The notes below the pieces were generated by a model. It made no database searches. It was not told the DNA's origin and saw nothing but the letters and a program-made list of their open reading frames with translations. Positions 1 through 9,068 of a stretch of 64,000 nt of DNA are shown here, piece by piece; positions within the stretch are counted from its first letter, which is position 1, and each line of letters opens with the position of its first letter. Origin of the DNA: Paraperlucidibaca baekdonensis. Its GTDB lineage: Bacteria; Pseudomonadota; Gammaproteobacteria; Pseudomonadales; Moraxellaceae. Made by a program: the position numbers and the translations under genes. The stretch lies in the NCBI RefSeq assembly GCF_003387535.1, contig NZ_QUNR01000003.1, forward strand, positions 400,425 through 464,424, in the 5' to 3' direction.

Positions 1-222
1 AGTTATGTGGGTGTCGGCAGCGCGTGGGGCAGTTATGCCGATGTGTTGGCGGCTCAACTCGACATCACGCATCAATACCCAGATTTAGCGCCGAGCGCGG
101 TCGATGTGGCGACGCTGGCCATTGACCATCTCGCCCGGCATCCAGCGCTTGCCCCCGAGCAGGCCTTGCCGGTGTATTTGCGCGATGATGTTTGGAAAAA
201 GCTGCCGGGGCGCCAGTCATGA
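1..222 (+). CDS. tsaB: TsaB C-terminal end (tRNA threonylcarbamoyladenosine biosynthesis), cut by window edge
   Basis: The reading frame is open to base 1, so only about the last 73 residues are visible. The closing motif PVYLRDDVWKKLPGR is the characteristic C-terminus of TsaB, the pseudo-enzyme partner of TsaD and TsaE in formation of the t6A modification at position 37 of ANN-decoding tRNAs. The stop TGA (220-222) overlaps the ATG of the next gene as ATGA, suggesting translational coupling. The catalytic and dimerisation parts are outside the window, so the call rests on the tail and could not be cross-checked with the N-terminal half. Confidence 0.8.
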   Translation, partial: SYVGVGSAWGSYADVLAAQLDITHQYPDLAPSAVDVATLAIDHLARHPALAPEQALPVYLRDDVWKKLPGRQS

Positions 223-665
223 TATTTGATGTGTCTAACCCGCATACGCTACAGGTCACGGTCTTGCCTGAACACATCGATGTCATGCGCCACACCAATA
301 ACATCGTGTATTTACAATGGCTTGAGGCTGTTGCCTGGTCTCATTCGAGCGCGCTTGGCCTAGGCCCTAGCGACTACGAAGCGGCCGGTCACGGCATGGT
401 GGTGCGCCAACACGAGCTGTCGTATTTGCAGCCCACGCATTTGCACGATGAGCTGGTGCTGGCAACGTGGCTTACCGATGTCGATAAATTATCAACGCAT
501 CGTTGCTACCAATTTATTCGCCGCCGCGATGGCCAAACGGTATTCCGTGGCCGCACGCACTTCGTCTGTGTCGATATTGCTCAAGGGCGTATTCGGCGCA
601 TGCCGCCGGCGTTTTATCAGGCGTATTCGGCGGCCGTCTGCGCGGTCGCTGACAAGGACACATGA
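219..665 (+). CDS. Acyl-CoA thioesterase, 4-hydroxybenzoyl-CoA thioesterase/YbgC-FadM-like hotdog protein
   Basis: This is a 148-residue single hotdog-domain protein. The N-terminal segment VLPEHIDVMRHTNNIVYLQWLE has the usual family pattern with an Asp followed by HTNN-Y-W-E, where the Asp/His region forms the active site of hotdog thioesterases. It probably hydrolyses acyl-CoA in the cytoplasm. I chose ATG 219, which overlaps the tsaB stop (ATGA), over an upstream TTG/ATG inside tsaB. The gene ends in another ATGA overlap with uppP, so tsaB, this gene, uppP and rsmJ form one tightly packed transcription unit. The substrate is unknown. Confidence 0.8.
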   Translation: MIFDVSNPHTLQVTVLPEHIDVMRHTNNIVYLQWLEAVAWSHSSALGLGPSDYEAAGHGMVVRQHELSYLQPTHLHDELVLATWLTDVDKLSTHRCYQFIRRRDGQTVFRGRTHFVCVDIAQGRIRRMPPAFYQAYSAAVCAVADKDT

Positions 666-1492
666 TGGATTATTTACTGTATTTCCAAGCCTTGGTGATG
701 GGCATTGTTGAAGGCCTCACCGAGTTTTTACCGATTTCCAGCACTGGGCATTTGATTTTGGCCGGCGAGCTGATGAACTTTTGGACGCACGATAAGCGCG
801 TGGTGTTTGAAATTGCTATTCAACTCGGCGCGATTTTGGCGGTGTGTTGGGATTATCGTGAACGGCTCGTGCGTGTCAGCAACGGATTTTTCACGCGCAA
901 ACCGGTGGAAACACGTTTTGTGGTGAATATCTTGGTGGCATTTTTGCCGGCAGCGGTCATCGGTTTTTTTGCCATCGGCATCATTCGCGACTATTTATTT
1001 AGTCCCTTTGTTGTTGCCTTTATGCTGATTTTAGGCGGCTTGGTGATTCTCTGGGCCGAGCGCCGCGAGCATGTGGTACGCGTGGTAGAGGTCGATGATA
1101 TGCGCTGGCAAGACGCGCTTAAGGTCGGCTTTGCCCAATGTTTGGCCATGGTGCCGGGCACCTCGCGCTCCGGTGCGACCATCATCGGTGGTTTGCTGGT
1201 GGGTCTGTCACGCAAAACGGCCGCGGAGTTCTCCTTCTTTTTAGCTGTGCCCACCATGATCGGTGCCACGGTGTACTCGGTCTATAAACACCGCACGGAT
1301 TTTGTCATGGCCGACTTTCCCGTGTTTGCCATTGGTTTTGTCGCCGCCTTTTTGGTCGCCGCATGGGTCGTGAAGGCCTTGGTGGCCTTTGTCTCCACAC
1401 ATGGCTTTGCGGTGTTTGCGTATTATCGCATTGCCTTTGGCCTGTTCATTTTTGCCACAGCCGGTGCCGGCTGGATTAACTGGGCATCATGA
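662..1492 (+). CDS. uppP: Undecaprenyl-diphosphatase UppP (BacA)
   Basis: This 276-residue integral membrane protein has the two UppP signature blocks: EGLTEFLPISSTGHL near the N-terminus (about residues 15-30) and PGTSRSGATI near the middle (about residue 165). These carry the conserved Glu, His and Arg of the active site. The enzyme dephosphorylates undecaprenyl diphosphate to recycle the lipid carrier for peptidoglycan and other envelope polymers, and overproduction is known to give bacitracin resistance. About eight hydrophobic helices are evident. Start ATG 662 is immediately followed by a second ATG; both are possible. It overlaps both neighbours by 4 bases. Confidence 0.95.
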   Translation: MMDYLLYFQALVMGIVEGLTEFLPISSTGHLILAGELMNFWTHDKRVVFEIAIQLGAILAVCWDYRERLVRVSNGFFTRKPVETRFVVNILVAFLPAAVIGFFAIGIIRDYLFSPFVVAFMLILGGLVILWAERREHVVRVVEVDDMRWQDALKVGFAQCLAMVPGTSRSGATIIGGLLVGLSRKTAAEFSFFLAVPTMIGATVYSVYKHRTDFVMADFPVFAIGFVAAFLVAAWVVKALVAFVSTHGFAVFAYYRIAFGLFIFATAGAGWINWAS

Positions 1493-2334
1493 AGCTGTAT
1501 TGCCTGCATGAGGCGCAGGCGGGCGCCGCACAGGCACAGGCGCAGGCTATTGGGGCGAGTTTTCACGCGGCCTGGCCCGCGCAACCGCGTGATGCGCGCG
1601 GCCAGCAGCAGCATCGCCGCCACGTCTTTAGTGCGCTCAATACCGATGACGCGGTGCTCATTTACGATGATCAGGGCTTGGCGCTGCAAACCGGCGATAC
1701 GCCATTGCCCGGTCCGGTGCGTGTCGATTTTGCTGATGCCGCCTTGCAGCGCCGCACATCACATGGCCATGCCGCCGGCGAGTCCGTTGCACGCGCCTGT
1801 GGTCTGCGTAAAGGCGCCACGCCACGCGTGCTCGATGCCACCGCCGGACTTGGCCGTGACAGCTGGATTCTCGCCTCACTCGGTGCCACCGTGGACATGT
1901 TTGAACGCTCAGCCATTGTGCACGCCTTATTGGCTGATGGCTTGCGCCGCGCCCACGCTGCGCCAGCACTGCAAGCCACGGCTGAGCGCCTGACGCTGCA
2001 CGGCATCGATGCCCACAGTGCATTGGCGGCGATGGCGCAGCAGTCCGCCGAGAGTCGCCCAGAAGTGGTGTATTTAGACCCCATGTTTCCGCATCGCGAG
2101 AAGTCTGCGAAGGTGAAAAAAGACATGTGGGCATTTCGTCACATGGTCGGCAGCGACCTCGATGCCGATGCGCTTTTGGACCTTGCCCGTGCAGTGGCCA
2201 CCAAGCGCGTGGTGGTCAAGCGCCCGCGCATTGCGCCCGATTTAAATGGTGAGCCGCCGCATCAACGCCTGCTTGGTCAAAGCAGTCGCTTTGACCTCTA
2301 CACGCCCAAGCCGCTGCCAAGCAATCGCCCATAA
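1489..2334 (+). CDS. rsmJ: 16S rRNA (guanine-N2-)-methyltransferase RsmJ
   Basis: A 281-residue class I SAM-dependent methyltransferase. The SAM-binding motif I LDATAGLGRDSW lies near residue 115, followed by an acidic turn (DMFERS). The target-binding motif YLDPMFPHREKSAKVKKDM near residue 190 is typical of RsmJ, which methylates G1516 (E. coli numbering) of 16S rRNA. The first ~90 residues form the poorly conserved N-terminal domain. The start ATG overlaps the uppP stop. The gene ends directly at a terminator shared with convergent plsB. Confidence 0.92.
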   Translation: MKLYCLHEAQAGAAQAQAQAIGASFHAAWPAQPRDARGQQQHRRHVFSALNTDDAVLIYDDQGLALQTGDTPLPGPVRVDFADAALQRRTSHGHAAGESVARACGLRKGATPRVLDATAGLGRDSWILASLGATVDMFERSAIVHALLADGLRRAHAAPALQATAERLTLHGIDAHSALAAMAQQSAESRPEVVYLDPMFPHREKSAKVKKDMWAFRHMVGSDLDADALLDLARAVATKRVVVKRPRIAPDLNGEPPHQRLLGQSSRFDLYTPKPLPSNRP

Positions 2335-2361
2335 AAAAGCCCTGACTCGCAGGGCTTTTTC
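2333..2361. terminator. Bidirectional rho-independent terminator between rsmJ and plsB
   Basis: An 8-bp stem (2337-2344 with 2350-2357, 5-base loop) is flanked by an A-run on the left and a T-run on the right. It can therefore stop transcription from both convergent genes. Confidence 0.85.
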
Positions 2362-2362
2362 G

Positions 2363-4909
2363 TTAGGCGTTGCTTTTGGCCGCCGAGGCGCGCTGTTTTT
2401 TGCGCTCCTTACTGGCCTCGAGCGCAGCAAGCGCCGTATTGACGGCATCGTCGGTAATCAGCGTGACCTGCAAAATTGCTTGGCGGATGCCACTGGGCAG
2501 CACTTCTAAGGCTTCTTGCGCGAGGCCATCTAAACGCTTGTCGAACGTTAGCGTGCCTTGGCTGCAAATTTGGATGAAGCCCAGGGTTTTCAAGGTATCG
2601 AGAAAGCCTTTAAACAGGCCCTTGTCGAAAAACTCTGGAGCGCTAAATTCACGCACAAACGACAAACGCTGGGCGAGCAAATGGCAGAGCTCTTCAAGCT
2701 GCTGCTGCGTGAGTTTGCCGGTACCGCGTTGGTTCAAAATGGTCACGGTCATGTGGTAGCGCACCAAAGTTTGCCGCAGGCCACGGCTTAAAATATGCAG
2801 GCGCGCATAGTTTTCGCTGCTAACTTTCGGCGGCGCGAGGCAGCCAGAAGCTGTTCGTAGCACCAAACCCAGTTCGATCATGCTGTTGACGTATTGCGCG
2901 ACGACCGCCTCGAGTTCGTCGTCATGCCAGCGCAAAAAGAGCTCAGACTTTAAGAAGGGATAAACCGACTTAATACGGCCTAGCAACTCCTCTTGCGAGA
3001 TGTCGCCACGTTGCAACAGCAGCACGGCAATCAGCGATGGCAGCGCAAAAACATGCAGCGTGTTATTTCGGAAATAAGTCATCAGCACGGCATCTTCTTC
3101 GTGCAAATACAGCAAGTCACCGAGCGGATGTTTGCGGCGCTGCAGAATTTTCAGCTCCTCGCCATAGGCCACCATGGCCGGGCCATCAAGCTCGGTCATG
3201 GTGAGGCGCTCGCTATAAGGCACAGCGAGTGCCAGCGCTTTATAGAGCGCGACTTGCTCGGCGAGTTGCGCCTCATCAATGGCGTGCTTGGGCGTAGACA
3301 GTAGCACCAAGCTGATCAAATTGATGGGGTTGATCACCGCACTGTTATTGATACCGGTGCTCATGGCCAGACCCAATGCCATGGAGGTTGGCGCAAACTC
3401 GGCGGAGTCAGCGGCAGCAGGGCCTTGCTCGCGCCAATTTGGCATATGCGCGTCGAGGTGTTCATTTAAGTAGATGGGCGCGCCAAAACTCAAATGCACG
3501 CGGCCAAAGACTTTTTTTAGCTTGCGAATAGACATCAGCAGCGAAAAAATATTTTCTTTTTCTTTCGGCTTGCCCTGCAGCTCGCCAATATAAGTGCCAC
3601 CTTCCATGAGTTTTTCATAGCCAATATAGGCGGGAATAAACACCAAGGGTCGGTGGTTGTCGCGCAGATAACTGCGCAAGGTCATATTGATCATGCCGAG
3701 TTTGGCCGGCAGCAGGCGACCAGTTCGGCTACGGCCGCCTTCCACGAAATACTCCATGGGGTAGCCGTGGCTTAAAATTTGGTGCAGGTACTCATTAAAC
3801 ACCGCGCCATAGAGCGGGTTGTCTTTGAAGGTGCGGCGCAAAAAGAAGGCCCCAGCTCGGCGCAATAAGCTGCCCACCACCGGCATGTTTAAGTTCGCGC
3901 CGGCGGCGATGTGCGGCACCATATAGCCACGTATGAAGATGGCATAAGACAGCAGCAAATAATCGATATGGCTGCGGTGGCAGGGCACATAGACAATTTC
4001 ATGATCTGCCACATGCTGCTCAATCACCTCGAAATTATTGACCGTGACGCCGTTGTAAAGCCGTGTCCAAAGCCAGTTTAAAAACAGCTCAAAGAAACGA
4101 ATCACCGGATACGAATAGTCCGAGGCAATTTCATTAACATAGATGCGCGCGCGCGCCTCGGCTACGTCGCGACTGACTTGGCGACTGTTCATTTCCACAG
4201 CAATTGCCGCTTGCACCACATCGGAGCCAATGATTTCGCTGCGCATGGTGCGTCGGTGCGACATGTCCGGGCCAATGGCGGCGGTGCGTTGGCGGCGAAA
4301 ATGCACGCGCAGCACGCGCGAGACTTTGCGCAGGCTGCGCTCGCTGCTTTGCGTGTCATCACAGAGCTGGCGTAAGGAGATCGGCGGGTTGATGCGCATG
4401 ATGGTTTGGCGACCATGCAGCATGATGGTAATGAGCTGCTTCAGCGCCGATGGCGTGGCCCATGAATCGGCAAACAGCACTTTCAGCCATGAGCTCTCGG
4501 TGTCGGGCGAGCGCCCCCAGAGAATGGTCACCGGCACCAGCTGCACATCGAGCGTGGTGTCTTCAAACACTGCATCCATCAGCGACACTAAGCGCGGAGA
4601 GTGCGCGTGGCGAGGCTTCGCCAACGGGTTGCGATGCTCTTGCGTCAGGCAAATTAAGGAATGCTTTTCACGCAGACCAAAACGCCGCATCGAACTTAAT
4701 GCGGCCGGCATACCGAGATTGCGCATTTCCGTATCGAGTACCAATACGCTCGATAACAAGCGGTTTTGTAGGACATAGCAAATGGGGCGATTGGGGTCGA
4801 TGCCAAGCAGTTCTAGGTCGTGTGGAGAGACCTGCACGCGCACCCAGAGATACATCAGGCCGCGAATAATGAGGCGGAAAAAGCGATCGAGACCGAGAAA
4901 TCTCAGCAT
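2363..4909 (-). CDS. plsB: Glycerol-3-phosphate O-acyltransferase PlsB
   Basis: This 848-residue inner-membrane-associated enzyme starts phospholipid synthesis by acylating position 1 of sn-glycerol-3-phosphate. The acyltransferase motif H-X4-D is present in CHRSHIDYLLLSY (around residue 310), followed by the substrate-binding blocks FFLRRTFKDN, VEGGRSRTGR and FIPAYIGYEKL. Together these identify PlsB rather than PlsC. Length agrees with the family (E. coli about 807). I chose the start at 4909 (MLRFLGLDRFF), 25 codons inside the longest frame, because upstream residues do not resemble PlsB. It is divergent from tesB across a 149-bp intergenic region. Confidence 0.95.
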   Translation of the reverse strand: MLRFLGLDRFFRLIIRGLMYLWVRVQVSPHDLELLGIDPNRPICYVLQNRLLSSVLVLDTEMRNLGMPAALSSMRRFGLREKHSLICLTQEHRNPLAKPRHAHSPRLVSLMDAVFEDTTLDVQLVPVTILWGRSPDTESSWLKVLFADSWATPSALKQLITIMLHGRQTIMRINPPISLRQLCDDTQSSERSLRKVSRVLRVHFRRQRTAAIGPDMSHRRTMRSEIIGSDVVQAAIAVEMNSRQVSRDVAEARARIYVNEIASDYSYPVIRFFELFLNWLWTRLYNGVTVNNFEVIEQHVADHEIVYVPCHRSHIDYLLLSYAIFIRGYMVPHIAAGANLNMPVVGSLLRRAGAFFLRRTFKDNPLYGAVFNEYLHQILSHGYPMEYFVEGGRSRTGRLLPAKLGMINMTLRSYLRDNHRPLVFIPAYIGYEKLMEGGTYIGELQGKPKEKENIFSLLMSIRKLKKVFGRVHLSFGAPIYLNEHLDAHMPNWREQGPAAADSAEFAPTSMALGLAMSTGINNSAVINPINLISLVLLSTPKHAIDEAQLAEQVALYKALALAVPYSERLTMTELDGPAMVAYGEELKILQRRKHPLGDLLYLHEEDAVLMTYFRNNTLHVFALPSLIAVLLLQRGDISQEELLGRIKSVYPFLKSELFLRWHDDELEAVVAQYVNSMIELGLVLRTASGCLAPPKVSSENYARLHILSRGLRQTLVRYHMTVTILNQRGTGKLTQQQLEELCHLLAQRLSFVREFSAPEFFDKGLFKGFLDTLKTLGFIQICSQGTLTFDKRLDGLAQEALEVLPSGIRQAILQVTLITDDAVNTALAALEASKERKKQRASAAKSNA

Positions 4910-5058
4910 AATGCAGGCATCCTGTGCAAAATCATGCGTCCAAAATATACAGTGACGCGTTAAAATCGAGCTCGAGTGTAACAAAAGCCGAACAAACGCA
5001 CGTAAGCCAATGCGCTTTTTGTCTTATTTTCGCGTGTAACCGACCAAAGGAGTTTGCG

Positions 5059-5952
5059 ATGTCTGTGGTGATGCATGAGTTATTAGCACTGCTTGATCTG
5101 GAAAACTTGGAGGTCAATCTATTTCGCGGTGGCAGCCATGATTACTTTGGACACAACGTTTTTGGTGGACAGGTCTTGGGCCAAGCGTTGATGGCGGCAG
5201 GGCGCACAGTCGAAAACAACCTGCTTGCGCACTCATTACACGCGTATTTTTTGCGTCCGGGAAACCCGAAGTCACCGATTGTCTATTCCGTTGAGCGAGT
5301 GCGTGATGGCCGCAGCTTCACCACGCGCACGGTCAAGGCTATTCAGTTTGGCGAAATTATTTTCACCATGATGGCCTCGTTTGCGACCGAGGAAGATGGC
5401 TTTGACCATCAGCTGCCCATGCCCGATGTGGAGGGCCCCGAGGCCTATACCAGTGAGCTCGATTTGCGCCGCATGATTGCGCCCTATGTGCCGGAAAAGC
5501 ACCGCGCCATGCTAGAAGTGGAGCGTCCCATTGAGTTGCGCCCCATCGATCCGGTCAACCCCTTCGATGTGAAGCCGCAAGAGCCAGTACGTGGGCATTG
5601 GATGAAGTCGCAAATGACGCTGCCCGATGACCCATTTTTGCATCAATGCATGCTCGCTTTTGCCTCGGATTTCGCCTTAATGGGCACCGCCATGTTGCCG
5701 CATGCTGCGCATTTTATGCAGCCTGAAATGCAATGCGCGAGCATCGATCACGCCATGTGGTTTCACCGCGAGGCGCGCATGGATGAATGGTTGTACTACC
5801 ACATGGATGCGCCGTCGGCCTCGAGCGCCAAGGGCATGAATCGGGGTTTGATTTACACGCGCGATGGCCGTTTGGTGGCCTCTACCGCGCAAGAGGGCTT
5901 GCAACGTCGGCGCGCGGCGAAAAGCCGCGACTCGTCAGCGCCGATTGTTTAA
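5059..5952 (+). CDS. tesB: Acyl-CoA thioesterase II (TesB)
   Basis: A 297-residue double-hotdog thioesterase. The N-terminal half shows LENLEVNLFRGGSHDYFGHNVFGGQVLGQAL, HSLHAYFLRPG and RDGRSFTTR. The C-terminal half has DHAMWFHREARMDEWLYYHMD and the closing FTRDG-like block YTRDGRLVASTAQEG. The conserved Asp (in SIDHAMWFH) and downstream residues correspond to the TesB active site. It hydrolyses medium- and long-chain acyl-CoA. Start ATG 5059 is preceded by an AAAGGAG ribosome-binding site, and the 45 codons upstream of it in frame are not conserved-looking. Confidence 0.95.
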   Translation: MSVVMHELLALLDLENLEVNLFRGGSHDYFGHNVFGGQVLGQALMAAGRTVENNLLAHSLHAYFLRPGNPKSPIVYSVERVRDGRSFTTRTVKAIQFGEIIFTMMASFATEEDGFDHQLPMPDVEGPEAYTSELDLRRMIAPYVPEKHRAMLEVERPIELRPIDPVNPFDVKPQEPVRGHWMKSQMTLPDDPFLHQCMLAFASDFALMGTAMLPHAAHFMQPEMQCASIDHAMWFHREARMDEWLYYHMDAPSASSAKGMNRGLIYTRDGRLVASTAQEGLQRRRAAKSRDSSAPIV

Positions 5953-5956
5953 GCGC

Positions 5957-7150
5957 TTAGGAGCTGCGTTGGCTGTCGCGGCGCAGCGTGTAGACATTGC
6001 TGGGTGGCGCGTCGGCAGGCCGCAGAAATTCGCGTAATTCGACCTCACGCGCGCGCGTTTCGCGGTAGCCAAGTGCCATTAATGCTTGCGTGTAATCGGT
6101 TTCGAAGAGCAGGTAACTCAGCACATTCGAGCCGCTGCGTTTAAACATGCCGGAGCCGCGCACAAAGCTGCGAATAGCCGGTGGTAATGCGCTGGCGTAT
6201 TGGCTAGCAAGCTCTTCAATGCTGGCTAAGTCGGGGCTGAGCACGAGGTAGTCAACAGGCCGCAGCGTGGTGCTAGCTTCGGCAGGCAGCTGCTTGACGG
6301 TGTTATTGATGCGGTGCAAACGCTCGATGTCCATTTCCAGGCTGTCGGTAAATGAGCTGCTCATGATGTGGCCAATAATCTCTGCCAAGCTGGGGTAGCC
6401 GCTGCGTTTAAAGCGTTTGGGCTCGGGGCTTTGCATGCCCGAACCAATCACCAAGATGCGTTCGGCACCCAAGTGCAGCGCCGGGCTCACGGGCGCGAGC
6501 TGACGCAATGCGCCATCACCATAATATTCTTGCTGTAACTTGACGGCCGGAAAGAGCAGAGGAATGGCGCTGGAGGCCATTAAATGTTCAATGCCAATGT
6601 CGCAGCGCATGCCGCGACGGCGCGCCCGTGCCCAGTTGTCTAAGTCGCTGGCGCCTTGATAAAAACTCACCGAGTCACCCCGCGAGTAGCTACAGGCGGT
6701 AATGCATAAGGCGCGTAAATGCCCCGCCTCAATAGACGCTGGCAGCCGATTGAAATCGAGCGCCTGGCTAAGTAATTGCTGCAGCGGTGCGTTATCGAGC
6801 AATGACACCGGCTTGCCGCGGTTAAACCAGCCAAAGGCTAAGTTTGTTAGCCAGCGAAACGCGCCCGACAGCACGCCAGCCCAGTCGGTGCGATAGACCT
6901 GGGCGCTATGAAAGCCGGCCCAGACTTCGCGCAGGGCATTGACCCCCTCCTGAAAGCAAGCGGCGTGAACGGCGAGGCTAGTGGCATTGAGTGCGCCGGC
7001 CGATGTGCCACAAATAATCGGGAAGGGGTTACCGCAGCGGTCGGGCATGATCTCGGCGATGGCCTGTAGGGCGCCCACTTGATATGCCGCACGCGCGCCG
7101 CCGCCTGATAAAACCAAGGCAGTATTTTTTGAAGTGATGGGCGTATTCAT
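5957..7150 (-). CDS. Patatin-like phospholipase family protein (RssA-type)
   Basis: 397 residues. The patatin fold signatures are all present: the glycine-rich oxyanion loop LVLSGGGARAAYQVG (residues 13-27), the nucleophile elbow GTSAGAL (about residue 49), and the Asp of the Ser-Asp dyad in YYGDGALRQLAPVSPALHLGA. It is probably a cytoplasmic or membrane-associated lipid acyl hydrolase. The start ATG has a strong GGAGGT ribosome-binding site. No secretion signal is seen. The C-terminal ~120 residues have no recognised domain. Its substrate is not predictable from sequence. Confidence 0.85.
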   Translation of the reverse strand: MNTPITSKNTALVLSGGGARAAYQVGALQAIAEIMPDRCGNPFPIICGTSAGALNATSLAVHAACFQEGVNALREVWAGFHSAQVYRTDWAGVLSGAFRWLTNLAFGWFNRGKPVSLLDNAPLQQLLSQALDFNRLPASIEAGHLRALCITACSYSRGDSVSFYQGASDLDNWARARRRGMRCDIGIEHLMASSAIPLLFPAVKLQQEYYGDGALRQLAPVSPALHLGAERILVIGSGMQSPEPKRFKRSGYPSLAEIIGHIMSSSFTDSLEMDIERLHRINNTVKQLPAEASTTLRPVDYLVLSPDLASIEELASQYASALPPAIRSFVRGSGMFKRSGSNVLSYLLFETDYTQALMALGYRETRAREVELREFLRPADAPPSNVYTLRRDSQRSS

Positions 7151-7323
7151 GCTGACCTCCAGCGGCCATGCGGTTAATACTTACTCTCTACTCTCGTATC
7201 GACGCTGACAAGCCCTGCTTTAGTCAACTCTGTTGCTCATTAGTTGATCAAACGTAGTACAACAGTAGACCGCTTGCTAGCCGCCGCCTATGCTTGGCGC
7301 CTATTTTATTGCATGGCGCCTTT

Positions 7324-8274
7324 ATGGCCGTTATTTCATCTCAACAGCCGCTTCGGGCACTGCTATTGCTGGTGTGCGTGGCGGCGACTGTGATCATGGC
7401 GCTCGCCTATGACTTGCCTGCCGGCGCCCTCGGCGACAGCATTTTTTGGCAGTTGCGGGTGCCGCGTGTGGTGCTGGCGTTTATGGCGGGCGCGGGGCTC
7501 GCCGTTTCTGGTCTGTGGCTACAAACCTTATTTCGTCATGCCTTGGTTGAGCCGGGGTTATTGGGCGTTAGTGCGGGCGCGAGCTTGGCGGCAGTGCTGA
7601 GCTTGCTGCTCGGTGCCGCTTATGTGTTTTTGCTGCCGCTGGCGGCATGCCTAGGTGCGGCGTTGGCATTGATGGTGGTGCTGGCCATGGCGCGGCGCTA
7701 TCAGCTCCAGGCCGAGGCGTTATTGCTGGTGGGTATCGCGCTCAATGCGGTGTTGTCGGCGGCCACGCAACTGCTGCTCATTATGGCTCCCGATAGCGGC
7801 CTGCGCGCCGGCAGCTTTTGGCTGATGGGCAGCTTTGCCTACGCCGAATGGCCGTTGCTGATCGCCAATGCCGTGGTGCTCGCCGGCCTGATTAGCTGGG
7901 GCCTGCGCCAGCGTGCAAGCTTCGATATTTGGCTGCTCGGCGAGCGTGAGGCGGGGCATTTAGGGCTAAATGTCCGGCGCTTTCGTCGCCAGGTCATTTG
8001 GGCCAGTGCGGCGGTGGTGGCCATGGCCGTCGCGCAAACCGGCAGCATTGCGTTTATTGGCCTGATGGCACCGCATATCGCCAGCCGATTGGTTGGCTGT
8101 ATGCATCGCCAGCTCATGCCGGCGAGCCTCGTGATTGGCGGGCTTTTGGCCGTTATCGCGGACATGCTGGCGCGCACGTTGATGGCGCCGCTGGAGTTGC
8201 CGGTGGGCATTTTGACGGCGTTGTTTGGCGCGCCATTTTTCCTGTTTATTTTGCGCCAACGGTGGCAGCGATGA
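7324..8274 (+). CDS. FecCD-family ABC transporter permease (BtuC/HmuU-like)
   Basis: A 316-residue polytopic membrane protein of the iron-chelate/cobalamin/haem importer permease family. Family blocks are visible: LRVPRVVLAFMAGAGLAVSG near the N-terminus, EPGLLGVSAGASLAA, and near the end AQTGSIAFIGLMAPHIASRLVG, which contacts the ATPase. About ten hydrophobic segments are apparent. I start at ATG 7324; a TTG at 7294 would add ten residues. It overlaps the ATPase gene by 4 bases. No periplasmic binding protein or TonB receptor is encoded nearby and I see no cobalamin riboswitch, so the chelate transported is unknown. Confidence 0.85.
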   Translation: MAVISSQQPLRALLLLVCVAATVIMALAYDLPAGALGDSIFWQLRVPRVVLAFMAGAGLAVSGLWLQTLFRHALVEPGLLGVSAGASLAAVLSLLLGAAYVFLLPLAACLGAALALMVVLAMARRYQLQAEALLLVGIALNAVLSAATQLLLIMAPDSGLRAGSFWLMGSFAYAEWPLLIANAVVLAGLISWGLRQRASFDIWLLGEREAGHLGLNVRRFRRQVIWASAAVVAMAVAQTGSIAFIGLMAPHIASRLVGCMHRQLMPASLVIGGLLAVIADMLARTLMAPLELPVGILTALFGAPFFLFILRQRWQR

Positions 8275-9068
8275 GTGCGCTCATCGTCTCCGCGCAACAG
8301 CTATACGTTGCACGCGATACGCCGGTGCTGACGCTGCCTGAGTTAGTGTTTCGCGCGGGCGAATGCTGGGCCATATTAGGCGCCAATGGCGCCGGCAAGT
8401 CGACCTTGTTGCGGCATCTAAGCGGTATTGATCCCGACCAAGCCGCCGCCAATGTCTGTGCGCAATGGCATGGCGAGGCGCTACCGAGCTGGAATAGCCG
8501 GCGCTGGGCGCAGCAGCGTAGCGTGCTACCACAGCACCATCATTTGATGGCCGCGCTGTCGGTGGCGGCGATTGTGCGCATGGCGGCCTACCCTTGGGGC
8601 GGGGCGCATCCTCGCTTAGCGGACTGCTTAGACGCGATTATCGCAGAATGGGACATCGCAGCATTAATGACGCGGCGTTGGCCGACCTTGTCGGGCGGTG
8701 AGCAGCAACGGGTGATGTTGGCACGATCTGCCTTGCAATTGAGGCTCGCCGAATCCGATCAGCCGCGTTTATGGCTGCTCGATGAGCCATTGGCGGCACT
8801 CGATTGGCCGCATCAGCAGCGCGTATTTCACGCCTGCCAAGACGCTGCGCAGCAGGGTGCAACGGTGCTGGCGAGTGTGCATGACATGAATGCACCGAGC
8901 GCGTTTGCTAGCCACGCGCTGGTGATGGGGCAGGGTCGTGTGCTGTGGGCGGGGCCAGTTCACCATGATGGCTATGTGGCGGCGCTCGAGGTGGCTTTCG
9001 CGCTCACACTGACGCGCTTAAGTCACCCCGAACATACCCACGGCTGGTTGGTGCCGCTTAGGCCTTAG
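8271..9068 (+). CDS. ABC transporter ATP-binding protein, BtuD/HmuV-like
   Basis: 265 residues with Walker A GANGAGKST (about 34-42), a Q-loop in RSVLPQHH, the ABC signature LSGGEQQR, Walker B LWLLDEP and the H-loop SVHDMN. The RxVLPQ segment and the order of motifs fit haem (HmuV) or vitamin B12 (BtuD) importers. It forms the energy-coupling partner of the permease immediately upstream (ATGA overlap). Its 3' end overlaps the convergent MaoC gene by 11 bases, an unusually tight arrangement with no terminator between them. Confidence 0.88.
   Translation: MSALIVSAQQLYVARDTPVLTLPELVFRAGECWAILGANGAGKSTLLRHLSGIDPDQAAANVCAQWHGEALPSWNSRRWAQQRSVLPQHHHLMAALSVAAIVRMAAYPWGGAHPRLADCLDAIIAEWDIAALMTRRWPTLSGGEQQRVMLARSALQLRLAESDQPRLWLLDEPLAALDWPHQQRVFHACQDAAQQGATVLASVHDMNAPSAFASHALVMGQGRVLWAGPVHHDGYVAALEVAFALTLTRLSHPEHTHGWLVPLRP

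Noticed and set aside
7151..7323. Possible cobalamin riboswitch before the FecCD-type importer
   Set aside because: No B12-box or conserved core sequence is recognisable and the interval is too short for a typical cobalamin riboswitch plus promoter.
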